From: Eudromia elegans
Taxonomy: Eukaryota > Chordata > Aves > Tinamiformes > Tinamidae
NCBI GenBank assembly: GCA_003342815.1
Contig: PTEX01000199.1
Span: 43,010-107,009 of the forward strand
Direction of reading: 5' to 3'
Length of the DNA stretch: 64,000 nucleotides
Part shown: piece by piece, positions 14,368 through 26,845 of the stretch
How the letters are laid out: each line of letters opens with the position of its first letter
Numbering within the stretch: position 1 is the first letter of the stretch
The notes under the pieces: generated by a model
Database searches by the model: none
Told to the model about the DNA's origin: nothing
The model's input: the letters and a program-made list of their open reading frames with translations, nothing else
Made by a program: the position numbers and the translations under genes

Positions 14368-14788
14368 ATCACAGATTCACAGACTGGCTGAAGTTGGAAG
14401 GGACCCCTATGGATTATCTAGTTCAACCTCCTCTCCAGCAGGGACCCCTAGAGCACAGGGTGGCATCCAGGCGGGTTTGGAAGACCTCCAACGAAGGAGA
14501 CTCCACAGCCTCTATGGGCAGCCTGTGCCAGGGCTCTGTCACCCTCACAGGAAAGAAATTTTTCATCATATAGACATGGAATTTCCTGTGTTTTACTTTG
14601 AACCCATTACACCTTGTCCTGTCACTGGTCATCACAGGGAAGAGTTTGGCCCTCTCCTCCCTACATTCTCTCCTCAGGTACTGATGCATATTGATCAGAT
14701 CCCCTCTCAATCTCCTCTTCGCCAGGCTACACAGACCCAGCTCACTTAGCCTTTCCTTATATGGCAGATGCTTCAGTCCCTTGATCAT
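14368..14788 (-). mobile_element. CR1 LINE 3' fragment with ORF2 tail (antisense)
   Basis: On the minus strand this reads into the C-terminal tail of CR1 ORF2, past the reverse transcriptase core. The frame 14788-14423 contains KGLKHLPYKERLSELGLCSL near its start, then RTRCNGFKVKHRKF and WHRLPIEAVESPSLEVFQTR, the usual order for a CR1 ORF2 C-terminus. On the + strand the fragment starts with 'cacagattcacagactggct', the reverse complement of the CR1 3' terminus. The copy is 5'-truncated and has no catalytic motifs, so it is inert. It shares the 'cagggtggcatccagg' segment with the copies at 26071 and 40542, so they are probably the same or sister subfamilies. Confidence 0.92.
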
Positions 14789-15434
14789 ACTTACGTAATT
14801 TTCTGTATCTTTTTTTTTCCTCTAAACAAGCTGGTACTTGAGACAAGACTACAGACTACTTGGGGGAATTCTCAAGACCGCAGTAATTTGAGAGATGGAG
14901 CTAAGAGANAGGGATTATAGAATGGGATTGTCAATGTTCAGATCCAAAACTTCCATCACAAAATCTGAAGAAACTACAGAAATGAGACTAAGAGCAAAAT
15001 TTGGATATACCCTTCTAATTCAAGATGTCATTTTGGAACACTGTAATTCTAAAACCTATTACACTTCAAATGTTCTTTCTGAGTCTACTTCTAATCCTTC
15101 CTATCCTAACATTTTTGGATCTGACTGGGATTGTACATTGACTAAGCACAGACTAGTACAACTTTGCTAGCTTTAGTGAAGCTCAATTACATTTACAGTG
15201 GTAGAGTTAGATTCAAGTACAAATGATATTTCTGACATACTCGTTGTCTGCGCTGGTCTCATTTTGCAAAAAATCACTTTTTTTTTCTTCTATCTGCTGT
15301 CACTGTGCCAATAATATCCAATGGCTTGTTCTGACAGCACGGGTGGGGGTGGAAGTTGTGACAAAAATGAAGCCATAAAAGCATCTCTCTTGTTAACAAA
15401 AACAAACCTGAAGTAGAGTAATACTACCATTTTC

Positions 15435-15466
15435 TCTACAAACATCCAATTCTACAAACATCCATG
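15435..15466. repeat. 16-bp tandem duplication
   Basis: The unit TCTACAAACATCCAAT is followed directly by a second copy differing only at its last base. It is a recent slippage-type duplication in intergenic DNA. Confidence 0.8.
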
Positions 15467-16859
15467 TTATCTTGTTAAAAATTCTTCGTTGCTATTTTTT
15501 AATTTTGTGTGATATATGAAAAGTTTTGCTTTGGCTCTCTTAAGATTGCAGAGTGGTGATGGAGAGTTAAGCTGATAAATTCAGGATTTAGCATTTACCT
15601 TGATATGCTAACGCAATATTTTATTCCTTCTCACAATTACAGGAAAGCCCTGAGGAAACTTTGGATGCTGTATACAGTATAAAAATGAATACTGATTCAG
15701 CCAGGCAGGCAGGCGTTATCTACTTTCTAGTGTTCATGTTGGGTCACTGTAGATAAATAATGTAGAGGGAATTAGAACCATATATAAAGTTTCTACAAAG
15801 AAAACTTAGCTCTGACACATAGCCCTGACACAAGAAAATGTATGAAATAAATATGCATATGAGATAACTTGGGTTCAAAGTTCAGTAGCAGCACTCTCAA
15901 TTGCACCTTGAATCAGATGCCAACTACGTTCCCCAGAGGCCAGTTATTAATTCCTTGGCTAACCAGCAATATAAGCAACATTACTTTAAACAAGAGTTGC
16001 TTCACCTCTACTCCTTAACTATCCAGCAGCACAGAAATTGCAATAAAAAGATACGGCATCCAGCCAGACAGCAGTCTGCAATTCAGTTGAGTGAATATAA
16101 CTGCACAGAAACACATTTTTCTTTTAATGTTTTTATCAAATTCATGTTTAATAAATGTGGTTTCTTAAAACTCTTATTATCATTTCTATGACTATCTAAT
16201 GACCTTCCAAATAATGTATTTGTAAATCAACAAATTGTGCAAGACACACGCTATATGACCCTGATGCAGCGAAAGGCAAGTTTTAAATTTTATGCTTATG
16301 AGTAACCTCAATCAGGGAATCAAACATTCACCATGAACAGGACTGAGCCATGTTTTAAGTGAAAGTATGCTTTTCTAGGTAACATACTTTTTTTACATTT
16401 TAACAATTTTCTTGACAAATAAGTCAGCCTAAAAAAAAAGAAAAAGATAACTGCTGACTGGGCATCTCTGAAATTTGATAGGTTCTAAGCATTACAGTAA
16501 CGTTGCTTATTGAGAAATACATAGTTTACTGGCAATTCAACTCTGCTCAGCATTTGACTGTAATTCTAGTAAAGAAAGAAAAAAGACCTTTGCAAAATAC
16601 AAAGAAGGCATACCACTATGTATCACTGCAGTAGAATCTCACACTGCCTAAGGTAGTTTCTTAGCCCTTTTTGCACCCTTTAATACCTTAACTACCGTCT
16701 CTATTAGTTGCTCCTGTTCCTGAATTGCTGCTTAGCAAAAGCTGCTGCACTCAACTGGAACCTGATACAGTCTAAGGATGGACATTAGTCTTAATCAAGA
16801 ACCAGAGAATCAGTAAACATATTTTAAAAAATCATTACTTGCAGATTCCCCTCTAGACA

Positions 16860-17490
16860 GTGAAAAGCTGAAGTCCAGATCTACATGAAACAAAAGCCAG
16901 TGGACTAGGACATGAAACATGCTCCACAACCTTTGCAAAAAGGTCAGGAGTCCCTGGAGGAGAGAGACTTCTCTGCTGTCATCCTCAGCCAGGACCATGA
17001 GTGCCTGACAGTTGCCTGTCTGCATACATTGTTGGTAGATTTTAAGCGTGTTTTTAGTCAGGCCACAGCAGGGGATAGGGCTCCACAATTCAAGATAGCG
17101 GCCTGCCGTGGACTCTCAATGCAAGCAACCTTGTGCAATGACTGTAAATCTTTTCCACATTTCAAGTTGAAGGCCATTATTAGAACAGTTACTCTCATGT
17201 TGGTTTCTGTGCTGCAGCCCAGCCGTGATATTCTCCTGTGCATCATCTTCCCGTGCATTGCCTTGTGCCAGCCTGGTTCTGCTTCTCCCAGGCCTTCCAC
17301 CTGGCAATACTACCCCTTCTTCCATCTCCTTTCTCTCTTGTTCCTGGTCATTTGCTTCATACCAGCTCTGGACCTGAACTGGCTACACAGAGAACTGATT
17401 CAACCAGCTTACTTAGCAGATTCTTTTGTCTTCTATTTACTTATTGAAGGAGAGAGTGGGAACATATGGATTGCGGCAGAAGGAAGATGA
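16860..17490. other. Unidentified GC-elevated patch with open frames on both strands
   Basis: This stretch is visibly richer in G and C than the flanking DNA. It carries the window's longest open frame outside the CpG island (16912-17490 +, 192 codons) and overlapping minus-strand frames (17088-16810 and 17300-17058). I recognise no domain in any frame. The plus frame has hydrophobic runs around residues 88-110 and 135-155, but codon use and composition do not look convincingly coding. It could be an old transposable element or processed-transcript remnant, a non-coding RNA exon or a conserved regulatory block. The sequence alone does not decide. Confidence 0.3.
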
Positions 17491-18540
17491 CAGTGAGGAA
17501 AAAGGAACACCCTTGGATTGTTAGATGCGTATGATGGAATTACACCTGAGACACATCTACGACATATGTGATCCAAAAAGTACTTGATTTTTTCCAGCTG
17601 AGACCTTGCCAAATTTTTGCTGTTTCTATTGCTATACCCAAAAATCCTGCTGTGGGAACAGTATACACAAAGTATACTTTTACTCTTTGCTCTGACTTTA
17701 CTCACAACAAAATTTACATATGTCATGTAGGAAAAAAACAGTCTGTAATTTGCCAGGAATCTGAGAGTCCAATTCAGGAAACCATATCCAGGGGTATTCT
17801 TCTACAAGGGACTATTTATGCTTCCTTGTTACTGACATAAAAGAACAAATTACACTGAATTTGTCCTGTCCTGAGTTTGAGATTTATTTATGCATGTATA
17901 AACAAAAGAACAAAACAGGCTAATGTGCACTTTACTAGTGAAATCTCTATTTTTAAAAAATGCAGTCAATAAATTTTATGTGTTACTCAATATTTGGTCA
18001 TTGAGACTTATGATAAGAATCTTTTGTTAAAACTTCTCAAGTTTCACCAAGGTACCTGCATCATCTCAGTTCAAACAGGACAACCTGCCAAAAACATGCT
18101 TGATATGAAAGGGCTTCTGAAGGAGGTATGCATTCTCAGAAAAATGAGTATAAAGCACAGCCTTCCTTCTAAGATTCCAGTTACTACTATATGAATGAAA
18201 CATTATATCCATGATATAAATACATTAATGTAAAAACTATGTCTTATTATACAGTCTAAAAACTTTTCCACCATCTTCAAGCATAAATGAAACTTACTTG
18301 CAAATTGCAAACTGAATGCAGTAACAAGAATAAAGTTGCTAGGGCCTGGTTATTCCTTGTTTTCTCATTTTAGCTTAATATTGTTGTTTTCTAAACGTAA
18401 AGAACAGTTCTGTTCTCAAAAGAAAATCTGCAATTTTTCTTTCACAACATTTCTCTATCTGCAAACTATTCTTTTTTTCTTTCAAATCAAAAGCAAAAAC
18501 ATAATCTGAGATGCATTTTAGGGCAAAACAGGTTCAAATG

Positions 18541-18563
18541 AACTGGTACCGGAACCGGTTACC
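18541..18563. promoter_or_regulatory. Candidate paired Grainyhead-like (GRHL) motifs
   Basis: A perfect AACCGGTT, the GRHL/CP2-family core, lies at 18553-18560. A related AACTGGTA lies 12 bases upstream at 18541-18548. The interval also forms an imperfect inverted repeat, GGTACCGG (18545-18552) against CCGGTTACC (18555-18563), with one extra base. CpG-containing 8-mers of this kind are uncommon in this AT-rich sequence. Function is inferred from motif match only. Confidence 0.3.
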
Positions 18564-21039
18564 ATCCTGCAAATGAAACACAGCCAGTACATGATCGAGA
18601 TAAAATACAAATGGATCACCAGATCAGCAAAGCTTCACACCAGTTTTCTGTATACCTAACTATTCATTTTTAGTAAATATTAAGAAGAAAAACAAACAAA
18701 CTTATTTTTATCATTACAGGCATATGACTTAGCATATATGCAGAGAACATACTGTGTTGCAATAAGGTAAAAAGTAAGAAGGGAGAACAGAGAAAAATTC
18801 AGGAAACAGAGAGAAAAATATTATGAACACATTTGTGCAACTCATCCATTCTACTTTTTACTAGCCTTCAAGGACCACTACAGAAGGTTCAGTTTTGTAT
18901 TTTCACATTGAGAATGGAGCATGTAGGCATGTGCACAACAGCACTGTTAACATTTGACAGAAGTTATATGATGTCTAGACTTGATACATTTTTACGGCAC
19001 TTTTCAGTTAACAAACCTGACTTTCTCCCTGTGCTGCTAGAAGAACTCTGAGAGTTCAAAACGACTTCAGTGCAACTCCAAGAAAAGGACAGAAGTACCT
19101 TCAGGGGTACCCTCAACTTGACTATCCTTCCCATTCAAGATTTTTCTTTTTCAGGTAGCCTATTCTCAAGGTCAAAACTCACCAAAGTGCCAAATAATAA
19201 TGCATACTGCAGAGTTTATGCTTATACTTCATATATTTTTCTTTGGCATACATTTTCCTCGTAGCTCGCAGATTCCCCCATGCAGTTAAATAACTGACCT
19301 CAGACACATATGATCAAAATTATGTTAATGTCCAGAACTGTAGAAGAAGAGATCAAAACCAGTAACTTTGTAGGAAATCTCCCCCTGCCTCATCAAATAA
19401 TAAAGGTCAAATAATGCAAATAAGATGAGTATCAGTCATAACTTCACAAAGGTTTAACTGACCATTGCTGCATGAAATGTCACTAAACTGTTACCCAGAA
19501 GTTCCTGTAACTGATTGGAAAAGAAATTCATTTTTTTATCTCCTGTCATCAAAAATTACAGGATTAAGATAAGCTACTTAAATAGTAAAGTGATGTTCAG
19601 CCTTATCAATTTTGACAGCTATCCCCAGCAAACATTTGCTTACATAATTAGATTAGATTACCACTTTACCAATATTAAACAGTTTCTTTGAGCTCCCCGT
19701 GCAAATGATTGTGATCCTACCTATGCAAACTAGCAAGTGTACCACAGTACCTTAGTAAGTTTGCCTATTTCAGACAAAAAGTTCCAACACACCTCACCAG
19801 TTAAAATATAATTTCCTTCCCCAAAGTCAATCTGTGTATAGTTTTTTAATTTTCTCAAAACTCNCGGGTTTTTTGTTGTTGTCATTGTCTCTATGACAGA
19901 AACTTTACTATGACTGATCTTCTCTTCTAATTCTGCCTCAACTTACCTGGTTTATTAGTACCTCTGTCTGTTTTCAATTGAGAAACTCACTATCGGATTA
20001 ATCTCTACAACAAATCACAGAACATTTTTTATTGTACCTAGTTATTGGCTTCATATCTCTTGAGACAGCAGTTTGACTTCTAAGAACTCTATATCATCTT
20101 TCTTAATTTCTCTCTTCTTGCTTATTCTTCCTCAGTAAATTCTACCTTATCACTTCTGCAGTGTTTTATCTTTTCCTGTACGCACCTTTAGGACTTTCAA
20201 CATATGACTCCAATTCTGGTCTTATTATACCAGAAAACACCACCTGAAACAGTACAATGTACCCATGCAATACGTAGGTACTCTATAATTGTCAGTAACT
20301 GACATGGCAGTCCAAGCCATACTGAACATTTGCATCTGCCAGATCGCAAATAAGTGTCCCAAATACCTAGAATAGTTGGCCTGTTCTCATGTACCTTGGA
20401 AGCTGCCTCCACTTCCTCCTGTTCTTCACTGCTGCTCTGGATTAAGCATTTCCTTCTCATGTCTTATTTATATTGTAAATTCTTTGAAACAAGAAACATA
20501 AGGAACATTTTATTCATGTTGGTATCTTCACTTTCTTTGATTAAATCTTCTTTATTACCTACGTTTCACTGTCAATGAAGTTAGTATGGGTTAGTCACAT
20601 CTTCCTTCCAGAAAAAAAAGTACTTAGAAAAACACATGTATTTAATACTCCAATCATTTAATTTTTTACTAACTCCTTCAATTTAATTTCAGATTGCACC
20701 TTGAATTGTTATGAATGTATTCCTTTTACTCATTTGAACTCAAAAAAAAAGGCTGTAANCCAATTAGTAATATGATATTACTCTCAACTTCTACTTTTGT
20801 TCCTCAGTTTTATTACACTTCATTTATTTTCTTACTTTGAGACTGTTTGGTATTATTTTTCAAGGCTCTGTTTAGCTAGCAATTGAATTCTTGACGCAAG
20901 TTCAACGCAAACACAGAACGCCGATTTTCCAGAATCTGCCATTCTTTTCCCCTGAGTTAGAAAACAGCCTTTCCCACAAATCCTTCCCCCTTTTATTATT
21001 TCCTAGCAAAGATAGAAAGCTCAACTTTAAAGCAAAATA

Positions 21040-21163
21040 CTGCACAGTCTATTTGTTTATATGTGTGTTCTTTGCAATAGTCAAAATGAAAAAAAAATAA
21101 GCTGCACAGTCTATTTGTTTATATGTGTGTGTCCTCTGCAATAGTCAAAATGAAAAAAAAAAT
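21040..21163. repeat. 62-bp tandem duplication
   Basis: Two adjacent copies begin CTGCACAGTCTATTTGTTTA at 21040 and 21102, and both run through 'caatagtcaaaatgaaaaaa'. The second differs by a GT insertion and a T-to-C change ('ttctttgcaa' versus 'gtcctctgcaa'). High similarity points to a fairly recent duplication. No coding consequence is visible. Confidence 0.9.
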
Positions 21164-22550
21164 CTAAATGAATAAAATATATAGGGAACAACTGTTAGTT
21201 GGATTTACCTTCTATATAACAATGTTTAACAAAAGCAGCAAAACGTTCATTAGATACTATGTTACAGAACAATATAACCAAACCAAGGTACGAATCAACC
21301 CTGCAGCAGAGTATAAAGAAACCTCTACAACTAGTAAAGATGCAGTATTTAAAAAATAAAATGCTAAAAATTATACTTCCCCTCGCCATTTATTTTGCCC
21401 GAGTTTGTTCTCTTTGCAGCATGTTCAGAATCTACTAATTCAGGGGGACCTAAACTATATCCAAACTGATTTTAATTATATTCAGATTCACCAGCAAGAA
21501 CTGAAATGTGTAATCACCATGACAGTATGGTTATATTAAAAAAAAAATCTTCTAGGTATTTTCATTTTCCTTAAAAATTACATTTACATAGACAAATAGA
21601 TATGGTAGCAGGGGAGTTTAATTTTATGGAAACCATGAGATCATCAGCTATTTTTAAAGTCCTGTCTCACAGGGGCTACTGGTAATGGTAATTAGCTAAA
21701 ATTGACAATGTACTCACTCTGACATCTTATGACAGGGACGAATTTGTATCACATCTCTACTTTAGCACTTTAGCATAATATAATAAATTAGCCTCTCAGC
21801 CTCAAAACTATATTCAAGTTTCCTGTCTTTTTGTATCTTTGTAACTGCATCATCTCTTCTAGTTCATTACACTATTTCTATATCAGAGTTAACTGTGGGT
21901 ATGAGCCTCTTCATGCAATATCACTTACTTCTGTATACAGGACATACACTTCCATTTTCTCAGTATCTTGAAAGGTTCTGTGGCTAAAGCAAAGGCCTGA
22001 AAGCTAACAAATTTCAGTCTCTTCCCTATCTCTGTAAAAGATCCTTGATACACTAGCAATGATTTCCACATTTGAAAATGAGGACAACAAAATCTACCCA
22101 AAAACCTTCAAGAGCACTTGTGAGGTTTTATTTTACAGCATTGTTAACGAGGCATTAAATGTTTGTCAGAAGGCAATGAAGAAGCACACAGCATATCCTG
22201 ATTATCTAATACTTTCCCCTGAAATCGAATCAGGATATGTGGCAGAATGACTAGGATTTCTTCTGGCCTATTTTCAATTCTGACTTCCGGACCTCCACCA
22301 ATTTTGATGATTTCTGAAGTATCACTTCAGTTCTCTGCTTCTCTAAGTAGAAAATGAGGAAACACTACTTGCTTCAACAGGATTTTCTACATTTTATAGT
22401 TGTATTGTAAGACTGTTCACTACTGGTAAACCATTTAATCTTGTCTGCTGTTTTTTTCCAAATTGCACAGATGACTTGTAATGCAGTTGTTAGCATACCC
22501 AAATGCCAAAGCAATTATAAAGCTGCATTGTGAAAATTCAAGTGTGTGCG

Positions 22551-22573
22551 TGTATGTATGTATGTATGTATGT
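22551..22573. repeat. (GTAT)n microsatellite
   Basis: This is an uninterrupted run of about five to six TATG/GTAT units preceded by GTGTGTGCG. It is a typical tetranucleotide repeat and may be length-variable. Confidence 0.85.
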
Positions 22574-23508
22574 GCAGTTGTTCTGCTTATGAGCAAGAAA
22601 CTTGGGAGGAGCGACCTAGACAGGTTTCTGGAAAAATCAAGAAGTTGCGTGAAAATGTTGCTTCTACTCAAAAACACTTTCACACTTAGCAGAGCAAATG
22701 GTATCTATAAATACTCCAAGATCGAGATCAAAGGTCAGAAAAAACAAATTGAGTTTTCAGAAGTTGAAAGTAGCAGATAACGGAGAGGCTGAGATTTATT
22801 CTTTTTGTATGACTGCAGTCAGGAAATTTAAACCTCTAATATTCCTTTTTCAGTGAACTATTCATAATGTTCATATTATAAAGGTGTCTTTCCTAATACA
22901 GAAATTGTACACTGCTTTTAGAAGTAAGTTTCTTATTAACTTTGACTAGAAATAACACTACTACCTCTAACTTACCATTTTATGTTGAATCAAACATTTT
23001 CCTGAGGATGCTGGATTGAGATAAAAAAATCAGCAGATTAACCATAGCTCCATATTTACTTGGTGAACAAACAGCAACATTAATCCTTTAGCCGGTTGTG
23101 CATTTTTCACAAAAGTGCTTTTAGGAACTAACTAACTAAAAATCTGATTTTAAAGTCAAAATCAAATATTTCAACACAGGTCTCCTTGAATTATATATTC
23201 TGATATAATTTAACTAAGTATTAAATAACATTTCCCAGACACTGTCCTGCACTTCAGAATTGTAGATTAGGTTTCTATTCTACAACCTCATTTCTCCAAG
23301 TAGTATTTTTCAGGATGCAGCACAAACTTCACTCTGACAAAACTTGCAAGTTCAACACGAAAGACAAATTTAAGTTCATCACTGAATGAAGCAGCGATCT
23401 GTAAAAGAAGCCTGGATGCAAAGACACTGCAAAATACGTGCGTATTTATCTCTTNTTCCCCTACTGACTGCTGAAATGCTGAAATCCCATTCTATACGTG
23501 CAAAAACT

Positions 23509-23527
23509 AACTAAATAAATAAATAAG
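23509..23527. repeat. Short (AAAT)n repeat
   Basis: The sequence CTAACTAAATAAATAAATAA is a short A-rich tetranucleotide repeat with no further significance seen. Confidence 0.7.
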
Positions 23528-26070
23528 GCCAAGCAGATAGCAACTGCTTTCTTTCAACGTAAAAATACTGTCTACCTGAACTTCTTTCTGCACAAAGGAG
23601 ACCCTAGCCTCCATCAATCTTTCTTATTATTTTTTGGGAATAATACACTCCTTTAATCTCTTGCATAGATCTCAATGTCTGCACTTAATCCACATTACAA
23701 ATATCGTATTTGCTGTCAGATATATGCATGATTAGTTTCTAAGTTTACAGATTCTTAGCATCAGGATAATTTTCTTTAGTAACGGATTGGAGACCTGCCA
23801 ACATGTTCTAGAGAAGTTTTCTGATAATATTTGTCAGCTTTTTTTTTTCCTTAAAGAAAATCCAGAGATATGTTACTTCCAACAAATCTCCTTAAGGAAC
23901 AACACGTTGCTAAAATGCTCTGACCAGAAACTTGATGAGGTGAGAGATGGGCAGTACCACAAGTTCTTTTCAGTGAAACTTGGACCAACTCTAGCAGAGT
24001 GCTACATTCTGTTGGCTGCTCTTCCACAGGCTTAGCTACCTCACAACTCTGAACTAAGTCAGAGAGCCTCGAAAGGAAGCTTTTGCCTGTAGAGTCCCAG
24101 AGAAGCTTCTCTGAGAGAGAACTTACACAAGATCTTTAGTTATAGATATATTTCCAGATCACAATCTCTAAAATATCTTTATCAGGTTAAGATTCTCTAT
24201 CAGGATCTTTGCTTCCTTTCCTCAACATACAATGAGCTACAGATTTGCCCAAGTGAAAAAACGTAGAATGAAAGCTTAGACTGCATAGCTGGCTGCGTTC
24301 AAAAAAAGCAACTCAGGTCTAACATGTACTCTGACTGAAAATTCAAGGGAGGAGAAACATCTTTTTTTATTTTTCTTTTGGAAGCTCCATTTCACAGTGA
24401 GGCCCAGACTGGGCAAAGAAACAAGGGAATACAGACAGTTGAAATAAGAAACAGATGTTGGGAAAAAGTGTTGAAACAATACTCAGTGTCCCTTCAGCTA
24501 TTTGTTTCAGCACTCTGAATTCTGAAAGAATGCCATGAGTATAACTAATAACACAATATGAATCAGGACAGTGAGGGAAATTAAACAACCTGAAATCTTT
24601 TTAATGTAACCTTACAGAATAAAATTTGTATTTCACAAATTATTTTGCAACTAAGCTCATGGGAAAAAACATAACTGAAATAACAATTGACGTGGGGGGA
24701 TAATGTAATTAAAGCAGCTTCACTAGCAAGAGCTTCTAAGGCAGCTCAGGTTTTGAGTCATAGACATGGTGAAAATGTCAAGGTATTAAACAGTCAACAA
24801 CCATGAAGACTTTCTGAAATAATAACCCTATTTTATTTCAAAATCTGCAATGTAGATAGATCCAGAGAGGGTTTTTCATGCACCATTTACATTTCTGCAG
24901 GCCAGCTAACTCCCTGACTGCCTTTTTTCAGTTAGATGAACACACTGATCTCTTCAGGCAGCATTTCAGAGCACTCGCTGTATTGCAGTATAGTTCTTCT
25001 GTTACCCAGTTATGTCTTGTTGGTATATGATACATGAGCTCAGGAAAAGAAAATGTCTCATGGAAAACTGTTCTTTCAGTTTTCTCTCCCGCTCCCCACA
25101 AGTAGNCTATGTCATATTACGTAGCTTCCAAGGAACTGCAGGTGCTTGGTTAGAAGGTCTAATAGGTTTTGAGGCGAACTCTTTCCAGTCATACGCTTTC
25201 TCAAGGACACGACATCTCAACTCCGTATCACTTGCTATTGTACTTAAGATCTAAAGGAGTCACCAGGAATAAATGCAAAAGCATATTTATTATCTAGATT
25301 AACCTCTGTATTTCCTCATATATGTAATCACTTCAAACATTTCATATCTTGAATTTTGCCACGTTGTCTGAAGTAACAAATAGGATTTTTCCAGAAGAGT
25401 TCAAATATTTGAGAAATTTTGAAATTGCTAAGCAACTTAAGCTGCTGTGATTCACTGTCGCAATTTTGCTTTCATCTATTGCCCATCTTACTCTTTTCCT
25501 CAAAGTATATTAGCCACAACTGTTTCTATTGACTGCTCTCCTCTAGAAGACTACTTCAACAATCATCCCTATATGAAGAAACCTAGTTTGAAGCAGCAGT
25601 AAGACCACTGTTAATACAATTCTGTTCCTCACTTTTCTTGTTGAGAACTAGTTACTGAGAACTAGCACTCACTGGTCTTTACATCTAAGCCTCCATAACA
25701 GGGGCTGAAATTAATGCTACATTATGCAGATAAAAGGTCTAATTTTACATATGTCAGGAAATTCCAAAGTTCTAGCTCTGATTCATTTTCATTTATAGAA
25801 CAAGTGAACAGTAATTTTTAGACAAACTTTTTTTAAGAGTTTTATAATCTCAACAAAGCATGAGACAATGATTTATGTACAGAACTGATTGTTAGCAGTA
25901 TTCAAAGCTGTAAGGACTTGATGCAAGAAAGTCTTGTCTTAAGAGCCGTGAATTACACCCTCAAAGTTAAGACTAGATCTAGACATTGCATTTGATATTG
26001 GATATTTTTCTAAATTAAACATGACACACATTTTTAAATTTGTCATACTGGAGAGCATTAATAGGTTAAT

Positions 26071-26845
26071 CACAGAATCACAGACTCGTTGAGGTTGAAA
26101 GGGACCTCTAGAGATCATCTAGTTCCCTGCTCAAGCAAGGACCCCTAGAGCACGCAACACAGGGTGGCATCCAGGTAGGTTTGGAAGATCTCCAAAGAAG
26201 GAGATTCCACAGCCTCTCTGGACAGCCTGTTCCAGGACTCCACCACCCTCACAAGAAAGAAGTTCTTCCTTACACAGACACGGAACTTCCTGTATTTCAG
26301 CTTGATTCCATTATCCTTCATCCGGTCACCAGCCACCACCAAGATGAGTTTGACCCCATCCTCCCTAAATTCTTCCCTCATTTACACATGTTGATCAGAT
26401 TCTCTCTCAATCTTCTCCTCTCTAGGCTAAGCAGACCAGCTCGCTTACTCTCTCCTCCTAAGATGGATGCTCCAGTCCCTTACCCATCTCTGAAAGCTCC
26501 ATATCCCTCCGGTACCGGTGAGCCCAGAACTGCACCCAATACTCCAGGCCTCACTAGAGATGAGCAGAGGGACAGGATCCCCTCCCTCGACCTGCTGGAA
26601 ACGCTCCTCCTGATACAGGTCAGGATCCCATTTGCCTTCTTGGCCACAAGGGCACATTGCTGACTCAGGGGTAACTTGTCAGCCAAGGCTTCCAAATGCC
26701 TCTCCGTGGAGCTGCTTTCTAGCAGCTCAGCCCCTAATCTGTCCTGGTGCCTTGGGTTATTCCTGCCCAGGTGCAGGACCCTGCACTTGTCCTTATTGAA
26801 TCTCACAAGGTTCCTGTCTGCCCAACTCTCCATCCTGTCCAGGTT
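26071..26845 (-). mobile_element. CR1 LINE 3' copy with partial reverse transcriptase (antisense)
   Basis: This is one of the two longest CR1 copies in the window, inserted on the minus strand. Read on that strand, it starts in the C-terminal part of the reverse transcriptase region. The frame 26833-26480 has WADRNLVRFNKDKCRVLHLG near its start and QQCALVAKKANGILTCIRRS further on. It then continues into the ORF2 tail (26381-26145, with VRVVESWNRLSREAVESPSL). The frames are broken relative to each other, and the usual intervening segment around 26470-26520 appears shortened, so an internal deletion is likely. The YADD catalytic box is absent because of 5' truncation. The terminal 'cacagaatcacagactc' marks the 3' end at 26071. 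Confidence 0.95.

Larger units (their letters stand above)
14789..26070. other. Intergenic DNA; one GC-elevated patch, no gene supported
   Basis: I see no gene with recognisable homology. The stretch holds a 16-bp tandem duplication (15435-15466), a GC-elevated patch with long open frames on both strands (16860-17490, listed separately), Grainyhead-like motifs (18541-18563), a 62-bp tandem duplication (21040-21163), a GTAT microsatellite (22551-22573) and an AAAT repeat (23509-23527). Undetermined bases lie at 14909, 19864, 20759, 23455 and 25106. Confidence 0.5.

Noticed and set aside
14289..14749. Plus-strand frames over 14289-14573 and 14477-14749, and similar ones at 26181-26663 and 40689-40874
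   Set aside because: These are antisense shadows of CR1 ORF2 remnants, not genes.
16912..17490. 192-codon plus-strand frame as a membrane protein gene
   Set aside because: No family is recognised, there is no promoter, splice or polyadenylation context, and overlapping minus-strand frames of similar quality exist. It is kept only as an unexplained GC patch.
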